Shown here: positions 59,452 to 64,000 of the stretch, one piece after another
Layout of the letters: each line of letters starts with the position of its first letter
Numbering within the stretch: the stretch's first letter is position 1
Assembly (NCBI GenBank): GCA_947624285.1
Contig: CANQJS010000004.1
Span: 62,001 to 126,000, forward strand
From: an uncultured Clostridia bacterium
GTDB lineage: Bacteria; Bacillota; Clostridia; Oscillospirales; Acutalibacteraceae
Reading direction: 5' to 3'
DNA: 64,000 nucleotides
Translations under genes and position numbers: made by a program
Notes under the pieces: model-generated
What the model saw: only the letters and a program-made list of their open reading frames with translations
Told to the model about the DNA's origin: nothing
Databases searched by the model: none

Positions 59452-59473
59452 ACCCGATAAGCCCCACGGCTAT
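59434..59473. repeat. Conserved-loop hairpin element, copy 2
   Basis: ATAGCTGAGGGG (59434-59445) faces CCCCACGGCTAT (59462-59473) with one wobble and one A-A mismatch; the loop ends TTGAACCCGATAAG. The arms differ from copy 1 yet still pair, and the loop is nearly unchanged. It overlaps the last codons of the preceding frameshifted gene and lies 21 bp before the right 85-bp repeat. Confidence 0.7.
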
Positions 59474-59494
59474 AGGCGTTGTGTGATTATCAAC

Positions 59495-59579
59495 TCAATA
59501 TTGATTATTGAAATAAGCAATGATATAATGGCGCTGTAAATAATTCTTAAAGGTGAAAATATGGATTTCGGCATACAGT
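59495..59579 (+). repeat. 85-bp direct repeat, right copy
   Basis: Same sequence as 57047-57131 with one difference (TATAAT here, TACAAT there). It covers the working promoter and the first six codons of the GH36 gene. Confidence 0.92.
59501..59529 (+). promoter_or_regulatory. Sigma-A promoter of the alpha-galactosidase gene
   Basis: TTGATT (59501-59506), 17 bp, TATAAT (59524-59529), 31 bp before the start codon. Confidence 0.75.
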
Positions 59580-61408
59580 TTAAAGTTCGGGGAGACAGCT
59601 TCGGCGGGCACTTTATAAACGGCATTTCAATGGCGGAAAGCGAAAGCCTCGATAAATGCGAATTGGTTTATTTTGATGAGGACAAAAGCGTTTACAATTC
59701 AAGCGACGGATATAAGATCACCGCGTATCACATTAAAAAGAACGGCGTTTACGAGTGCCGCACAACATTTGAAAACAATTCAAATTCCACCGCTACGCTC
59801 GAAATGCTCTCATCATTCTGCATTCAAAACATAAGCGCCGATACCATTCACAGGGCAACTTCCTTTTGGAGCGCCGAAGGCAAGCTTTTAAGCCAAAAGC
59901 TCACGGAGCTGAATATGGAGCGTTCTTGGAGCGGGCACGGTATAAGAATTGAGAAATTCGGTCAAATCGGCTCAATGCCGGTGCGCAAATGGTTTCCGTT
60001 CATCACGCTTGAGGACAGCGAAAGCTCGGAATTTATCGGCGTTCAGCTCTACTGCCCATCAAGCTGGCAGATAGAGTTATTCCGCTGCAAAGAGCCGTTT
60101 ACGCTTACAGGCGGGCTCGCCGATTTCGACTACGGCCATTGGTGCAAAAATATAGCTCCCGGAGAGAGCTTTACAACGCCGAAAGCAACGGTCGCTTCGG
60201 GAAAGAGCCTTGAGCGTGTTTGCGATACGCTCGTTAAGGCTCAAAATCCCGATATATCCCCCGTTGACGAGGATATGCCCGTGATTTTCAACGAATATTG
60301 CACATCTTGGGGCAATCCCACAATAGAATGCCTTGAAAAAACGGCGGCGAAATTACAGGGCAGCGGAATAAAATACCTTGTTATGGACAGCGGCTGGTAC
60401 AAGGAACAAGGCGAAGATTGGTGGAGCACGATAGGCGACTGGAATGTAAGCAAAGAGCTTTTTCCAAACGGTCTTAAACCCGTTTGCGATATGATAAAAT
60501 CATATGGGCTTATCCCGGGAATATGGTTTGAAATGGAAAACGCCGCCCCGCTTTCCGAAATTTACGGCAAAACCGAGCACCTTCTTTCGCGTTTTGAAAC
60601 GCCGCTGAATGTATCGGGGCACAGATTTCTCGATCTTCGCGACGACTGGTGCGTAAATTATCTTGACGAAAAAGTTATTAAGCTTCTCCGCGAGAGCGGT
60701 TTCGGATATATAAAAATAGATTACAACGAAAATATCGGAGTAGGCTGCGACGGCGCGGAAAGCCTCGGCGAGGGGCTTCGTCAATATGCGCTCGCAAGTC
60801 AAAAATATTTTAGGCGCATTAAAGAAAAATTGCCCGATATGGTAATCGAAAATTGCGCGAGCGGCGGCCATCGGCTTGAGCCGTCAACAATGGAATTGTG
60901 CTCTATGGCGAGCTTTTCCGACGCTCACGAATGTAAAAGCATTCCCATAATCGCCGCTAATCTTCACAGGTTGATAAAGCCGAGGCAAAGTCAAATTTGG
61001 GCGGTGCTTCGCGCGGGCGACGATATATACCGAACATATTACAGCCTTATTTCCGGATTTTTGGGTCGCCTTTGCCTGAGCGGCGAGATTTTTGATTTGC
61101 CGCAAGAGAATTGGAGCATCGTGCTTGACGCCGTTAAATTCTACGATGAGATAAAGCACATTATAAACAATGGATTTACAAGTGTGATCGACTGCACCGT
61201 TGAGGATTATAGCGATCCGGCAGGCTATCAAATCGTTTTGCGTGAGACGGAAAGCGAGGCGTTGCTTATCGCGCACACCTTTAAAGACGGAGCAAACCCG
61301 CCAATCGGCAATTATCTTGAAAGCGGCGATATAATCAAGATGTTTGGCAGCGAGCTTAACGCGGATTTTCGCGCCGCATGCTATCTACTGAAAAAATCCG
61401 ATAAATAA
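59561..61408 (+). CDS. Alpha-galactosidase, glycoside hydrolase family 36
   Basis: 615 residues, no signal peptide. An N-terminal beta-supersandwich domain (about 1-225) is followed by the TIM barrel. FGYIKIDYNENIG carries the nucleophile Asp (about 387). ENCASGGHRLEPSTM and FSDAHE (acid/base Asp about 456) complete the GH36 pattern. Other family stretches are YLVMDSGWYKEQG and IPGIWFEMEN. It is somewhat shorter than the common 700-residue enzymes. It hydrolyses alpha-galactosides such as raffinose or melibiose. The start is set by AAAGGTG and by the homologous stub at 57113. Confidence 0.93.
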   Translation: MDFGIQFKVRGDSFGGHFINGISMAESESLDKCELVYFDEDKSVYNSSDGYKITAYHIKKNGVYECRTTFENNSNSTATLEMLSSFCIQNISADTIHRATSFWSAEGKLLSQKLTELNMERSWSGHGIRIEKFGQIGSMPVRKWFPFITLEDSESSEFIGVQLYCPSSWQIELFRCKEPFTLTGGLADFDYGHWCKNIAPGESFTTPKATVASGKSLERVCDTLVKAQNPDISPVDEDMPVIFNEYCTSWGNPTIECLEKTAAKLQGSGIKYLVMDSGWYKEQGEDWWSTIGDWNVSKELFPNGLKPVCDMIKSYGLIPGIWFEMENAAPLSEIYGKTEHLLSRFETPLNVSGHRFLDLRDDWCVNYLDEKVIKLLRESGFGYIKIDYNENIGVGCDGAESLGEGLRQYALASQKYFRRIKEKLPDMVIENCASGGHRLEPSTMELCSMASFSDAHECKSIPIIAANLHRLIKPRQSQIWAVLRAGDDIYRTYYSLISGFLGRLCLSGEIFDLPQENWSIVLDAVKFYDEIKHIINNGFTSVIDCTVEDYSDPAGYQIVLRETESEALLIAHTFKDGANPPIGNYLESGDIIKMFGSELNADFRAACYLLKKSDK

Positions 61409-61420
61409 AAAGATACAAAC

Positions 61421-61456
61421 AAAATCCGAGGGCGTACGCTCTCGGATTTTTTATGA
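61421..61456 (+). terminator. Terminator of the alpha-galactosidase gene
   Basis: AAAATCCGAGGGC (61421-61433) pairs with GCTCTCGGATTTT (61438-61450) with one wobble around GTAC, followed by TTTATGA. Confidence 0.85.
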
Positions 61457-61520
61457 TAAGATTTCATTTTTTTCTCAATGCGCTTTGCTCAATTTTCGGC
61501 GTCAAACCGCAAATTCCTGA

Positions 61521-61540
61521 ATATAACGCCTCTCCGTGCC
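61521..61540. repeat. 20-bp direct repeat, left copy
   Basis: ATATAACGCCTCTCCGTGCC occurs here and again at 62630-62649. The two copies bracket about 1.1 kb holding the candidate small RNA, a hypothetical gene and a gene remnant. Confidence 0.85.
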
Positions 61541-61545
61541 ACCTA

Positions 61546-61574
61546 TTGATTTTTTAAAATGGTTGTGGTATACT
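61546..61574 (+). promoter_or_regulatory. Sigma-A promoter of the candidate small RNA
   Basis: TTGATT (61546-61551), exact 17-bp spacer, TATACT (61569-61574). No ribosome binding site or convincing frame follows. Confidence 0.7.
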
Positions 61575-61580
61575 ACAAAG

Positions 61581-61713
61581 TGAGCAAGACGGTTTGTGGT
61601 TATTCCGTCTGCTTCGGTTGTAGTAATACAACCGTGGTTTGTGTTCCGTGGTTTGTGGTTAATCTGCGGGATATTATTAGGGGCAGTCTACCTTTACGGT
61701 GGGCTGTCTTTTT
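61581..61713 (+). ncRNA. Candidate structured small RNA of about 130 nt
   Basis: Predicted start about 7 bp after the -10 box. Hairpin 1: AGCA-GACGG (61583-61592, one bulged A) with CCGTC-TGCT (61605-61613). Hairpin 2: CGGTTGTA (61615-61622), GTAA loop, TACAACCG (61627-61634). A mostly unpaired stretch then repeats GGTTTGTG at 61636 and 61650; the first copy is in the loop of hairpin 1 (61591). Terminator: GGCAGTCTACC (61682-61692) with GGTGGGCTGTC (61698-61708), then TTTTT. I recognise no Rfam family. An overlapping 87-codon frame starts inside the promoter and has no ribosome binding site. The remainder of 61451-61859 shows nothing else. Confidence 0.55.
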
Positions 61714-61859
61714 AGTGGTGGATAAACACCATCTCGACGATAACTTTTGTGCAGAACAAATGTTCGATGTTTATAATAACACTATTAAGTTTGAATGTCA
61801 ACACTCAAATGAAATTTTATAGAGATAAAACATTATTATATACTAAGCTACTTTTGTTG

Positions 61860-62441
61860 TTATAAAATTCCTTCAAATGATAGTGAACTGTTTTTAATTG
61901 GTTCCCAAACATATCGTCCGTAGGGAGGACATTCTGTACACTGTGAAACTGGGACACCATAGGAACTTAAATCGCGCGACCACCCATCGTTATCGTGTTC
62001 ATATGAAACAAAGTAGAGCTCATACGGGAATCCATGTGTGCGCAGCTCTTTATCGTACCATTCAAGAAATATTCGTAATAGTCTACTATAAGATCTGTTT
62101 TCTGATCCGGCAGGTGATTCAAACCCACCAGTTGACACTCCAAATGTGGGGAGTTTGCTTTGCTGTGCTGTAAGTCCTAAAATTACCATATTATCAGTTG
62201 GAATAATGCCACATTCACTTTCAATTCTTTTACGCATATTTATAACATCAGTATCGTTAGACGCAACCTTTGATTTGTATTGTTCCAAAGCTGAATATTC
62301 AATCTGATACTTATTACTAAATTCATATGCTTTGTCATGATCTTCTTTAATAATTTTTTTGAAACTTTTATTATCAGCCTTATCTTTTAGCTTCATACAC
62401 ATAATTATAGCTCCAAGAATTAATGCTAAAACCAATTCCAT
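61860..62441 (-). CDS. Hypothetical membrane-anchored protein
   Basis: 193 residues from ATG 62441 (GGGAGA 9 bp upstream). Residues about 3-18 form a membrane anchor or signal (ELVLALILGAIIMCM). A charged helical stretch follows (KSFKKIIKEDHDKAYEFSNKY), then a C-terminal part with ESECGIIPTDNMVILGLTAQQ and LFFVSYEHDNDGW-like aromatic sequence. No family is recognised. GC is low and codon use differs from the housekeeping neighbours. It lies between the two 20-bp repeats, convergent to the small RNA. Confidence 0.65.
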   Translation of the reverse strand: MELVLALILGAIIMCMKLKDKADNKSFKKIIKEDHDKAYEFSNKYQIEYSALEQYKSKVASNDTDVINMRKRIESECGIIPTDNMVILGLTAQQSKLPTFGVSTGGFESPAGSENRSYSRLLRIFLEWYDKELRTHGFPYELYFVSYEHDNDGWSRDLSSYGVPVSQCTECPPYGRYVWEPIKNSSLSFEGIL

Positions 62442-62510
62442 AAGCACTCTTCTCCCGTTAAATTTATTTTCAAAATCAAAGTAAGGGTATTGACGGTTAA
62501 CCTATGCTCC

Positions 62511-62627
62511 TTAATCAGAAGCGGAACCTATGTTATCACGCGCTTCGTCAATTGACTCAATCGCACCTTCGAGACAATCAACTGCACTCTCCATCTTCTG
62601 AGACCTTTCACTATCTTGCAGATTCAG
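62511..62627 (-). pseudogene. 3' remnant of a phage-type small helical protein gene
   Basis: On the minus strand an open frame reads LNLQDSERSQKMESAVDCLE then GAIESIDEARDNIGSASD-stop. This resembles the C-terminus of short coiled-coil proteins (about 90 residues) seen in phages and mobile elements, which end in repeated LEEAIxSIxEAI units. The N-terminal half is missing: the frame runs backwards into the 20-bp repeat at 62630 and no start with a good site exists. Only a 27-codon ATG frame (62594) remains. Confidence 0.45.
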
Positions 62628-62629
62628 AC

Positions 62630-62649
62630 ATATAACGCCTCTCCGTGCC
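62630..62649. repeat. 20-bp direct repeat, right copy
   Basis: Identical to 61521-61540. It adjoins the truncated end of the gene remnant at 62511-62627, which suggests it marks a recombination junction. Confidence 0.85.
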
Positions 62650-62697
62650 TTTCGTTTTATTCAGGAAATGAGGGCGCTAAACGGCGCTTAAACACAT

Positions 62698-63324
62698 CTA
62701 ATCAATGAGCAGTTCAACCTCTATATCGTCGTCAACAAGCGCTTTGAATTTTTTGCCGCAGCTTTTGCTGCCCACGATGCTGCCATAATGATACGGAATA
62801 ACTTTTTTCGGCTTCATTCTGTTTATAAGCCCCGCCGCCTCGCGGTAATCCATAGTATATGTTCCGCCTATGGGAACGAAAGCTATATCGGCGTTGATTT
62901 CCTGAGCTTCACTTATCGCGTCTATATCGCCCGCAGCATAGATTTTTTTGCCCTCGATTTCGGCAATATATCCAAGCCAGCCGTATTCTTTTTTGTGCAT
63001 CGGCTTATTCGTGTTGTAAGCGGGAACGGCAAGGATTTTAACGCCGAGAATTTCGGCGGTTTCACCGGGATTCATCGCAAAAATATTCTGCGGCGCAACG
63101 CCGATTTTAAGCAGCTCCGCACTCATTGATTTCGGCGCAACGAAAAGCGTGCCCTCTTTTTTTACTTTCGCAATATCATCGGGCGAAAAATGGTCAAAAT
63201 GCGGGTGGGTTATGAATATAATATCGGCGTCGTTAGCTTTCGCTTTTATTTTGAACGGGTCAAAATAAATCACAATTTCGCTTTCTATTCTCACGCTGCT
63301 TTGAGCGTTTATGAAATAACGCAT
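62698..63324 (-). CDS. UlaG-like metal-dependent hydrolase (metallo-beta-lactamase fold)
   Basis: 208 residues. The full HxHxDH motif is present in FITHPHFDHFSP (His40, His42, Asp44, His45). Further ligands appear in YAAGDIDAIS (Asp) and VIPYHYGSIVG (His). The short length without a dimerisation insert matches the UPF0173/UlaG-like group. The substrate is unknown. Start ATG 63324 with GGGAGG upstream. Confidence 0.88.
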   Translation of the reverse strand: MRYFINAQSSVRIESEIVIYFDPFKIKAKANDADIIFITHPHFDHFSPDDIAKVKKEGTLFVAPKSMSAELLKIGVAPQNIFAMNPGETAEILGVKILAVPAYNTNKPMHKKEYGWLGYIAEIEGKKIYAAGDIDAISEAQEINADIAFVPIGGTYTMDYREAAGLINRMKPKKVIPYHYGSIVGSKSCGKKFKALVDDDIEVELLID

Positions 63325-63396
63325 ATTAACCTCCCGTATGAAATTACACTATTAGTGCTTAATTGTTGACAGGTTTACGCCAAAACCAAATTAGTC

Positions 63397-63603
63397 TTAC
63401 CTAAGAGCGTTTTCCATCAAAATTACTTCCATTGATTCAGGCTCAACTTCGATTTTCTTTCTAAAATCATTTATAAATTTAGTAACCTTATTTGTTTCCT
63501 TGTTTATTTCTAAAGTGACATCGGTATCGCCCAAAATTTTCCGATAGGATAATGCCGTTTCATTTCCCCAATACGGTTCATAACCAAGATCTGAAAGTGT
63601 CAT
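63397..63603 (-). CDS. Small hypothetical protein
   Basis: 68 residues from ATG 63603, chosen because GAGGTG lies 5 bp upstream; the in-frame extension to 63702 has no such site. Sequence TLSDLGYEPYWGNETALSYRK, then a strand-rich DTDVTLEINKETNKVTKFI. No family recognised. Small single-domain proteins of this type are frequent in mobile or accessory DNA. Confidence 0.6.
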   Translation of the reverse strand: MTLSDLGYEPYWGNETALSYRKILGDTDVTLEINKETNKVTKFINDFRKKIEVEPESMEVILMENALR

Positions 63604-63759
63604 AATTTCACCTCTCTTTTTGATTGAAAATGTTTGTTTTACCGCCTTATGAATTACACTACCATATCTTTTCCCCCTTGGCATAGGCGGCTTTCGCTTC
63701 ATTTAAGCTCATATGTAAAGCGACGCCGCTCCAATAGGGTTGTTTGTCTTTGACCGTTC

Positions 63760-63975
63760 TCAACCATTCTCATCATCTAATATCTCTTCGACTTCGTATA
63801 AAATAATTTCAGAAGTATTGGCAGTAGGATGGCTTTCTATATATGTTGTAAGCATATCTAGGTATTTGTCGCTTTCTTCGGCGCTTCTCATACTGCAACT
63901 TACAAAATCGGAATATGTGTCGGAAACATTTTTTAAAAGCGTCTCAAGCTTTTCAAGTTTCTCTTTTCTGTCCAT
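63760..63975 (-). CDS. Small hypothetical helical protein
   Basis: 71 residues from ATG 63975 (AGGAAAAAAAGAG upstream); an in-frame ATG at 63996 is also possible, but its upstream region is outside the window. The N-terminal half is a charged coiled coil (DRKEKLEKLETLLKNVSDTY). No family recognised. Confidence 0.55.
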   Translation of the reverse strand: MDRKEKLEKLETLLKNVSDTYSDFVSCSMRSAEESDKYLDMLTTYIESHPTANTSEIILYEVEEILDDENG

Positions 63976-64000
63976 CTCTTTTTTTCCTATCTTCATTCAA

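Noticed and set aside
59434..59473. tRNA 3' half, suggested by GGTTCAATTCC on the minus strand
   Set aside because: The T-stem cannot reach five pairs, there is no anticodon arm or CCA-side acceptor match, and the other copy is a plain hairpin.
61559..61822. 87-codon plus-strand frame over the candidate small RNA
   Set aside because: It starts inside the promoter spacer, has no ribosome binding site, an odd Val/Cys-rich composition, and runs through the terminator hairpin.
57047..62649. Prophage or transposon
   Set aside because: No integrase, transposase, structural phage gene or terminal inverted repeats were found; only remnants and direct repeats support mobility.

Overview
The window looks like chromosomal DNA from an endospore-forming, anaerobic Bacillota of the class Clostridia, probably a gut Oscillospiraceae/Ruminococcaceae-type organism. 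The grounds are the spore genes (spoVAC, spoVAD, spoVAE, ypeB, cotJA, cotJB, cotJC), strong AGGAGG-type ribosome binding sites with several TTG and GTG starts, an aspS-gatCAB amidotransferase operon, many glycoside hydrolases, and a dockerin/Big_3 surface protease with an SPxTG-type sorting signal. No genus can be named from this sequence alone. No tRNA, rRNA, CRISPR array or transposase was seen.

Layout. 1-3.3 kb: end of a methyltransferase, a GH3 beta-glucosidase with a palindromic promoter, and an SCP2-like protein. 3.4-10.3 kb: the three spoVA genes, scattered in both orientations among an ABC ATPase, a metallo-hydrolase and an M20 peptidase/DUF5058/membrane-protein cassette. 10.4-14.2 kb: an EamA transporter, then an ECF-type sigma factor, a putative anti-sigma factor, a lipoprotein and a membrane protein. 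14.2-19.4 kb: aspS-gatC-gatA-gatB. 19.5-23.6 kb: a beta-glucuronidase/PAS pair divergent from an alpha-rhamnosidase-like gene. 23.7-25.4 kb: a sigma factor with a very long C-terminal extension, followed by a 485-bp hairpin-rich gap. 25.9-33.4 kb: a 2505-residue subtilase. 33.5-45.9 kb: a metallophosphoesterase, DUF4345, GNAT, GH13, glycogen phosphorylase, a flippase, proBA, ypeB and a small lipoprotein. 46-48.4 kb: housekeeping genes (CD1247-like protein, efp, aroQ, rpsU, dut). 48.5-53.6 kb: a two-component system with an FtsX-type ABC transporter. 53.7-57 kb: mazF-like toxin and the cotJ genes, split by two glycosyl-lipid genes. 57-62.7 kb: an accessory mosaic. 62.7-64 kb: a UlaG-like hydrolase and two small unknown genes.

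The most unusual part is 56.3-62.7 kb. Two sequence modules are each present twice: a hairpin with a conserved loop at 56278 and 59434, and 85 bp holding the promoter and first codons of the GH36 alpha-galactosidase at 57047 and 59495. Between them lies an AT-rich cassette with an AraC-phosphotransferase fusion, a truncated DUF4417 gene and a gene frameshifted at an A8 run. Just downstream, a 20-bp repeat brackets about 1.1 kb that contains a probable undescribed small RNA (promoter, three GGTTTGTG motifs, a GTAA-capped hairpin, terminator) and the 3' remnant of what looks like a phage-type small gene.

Functionally, the window combines glycoside use (GH3, GH2, GH78-like, GH13, GH36, glycogen phosphorylase), spore formation and germination, envelope stress sensing, and a large cell-surface protease whose modules suggest possible cohesin-dockerin contacts. 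All calls are from reading the sequence; no database search was run.
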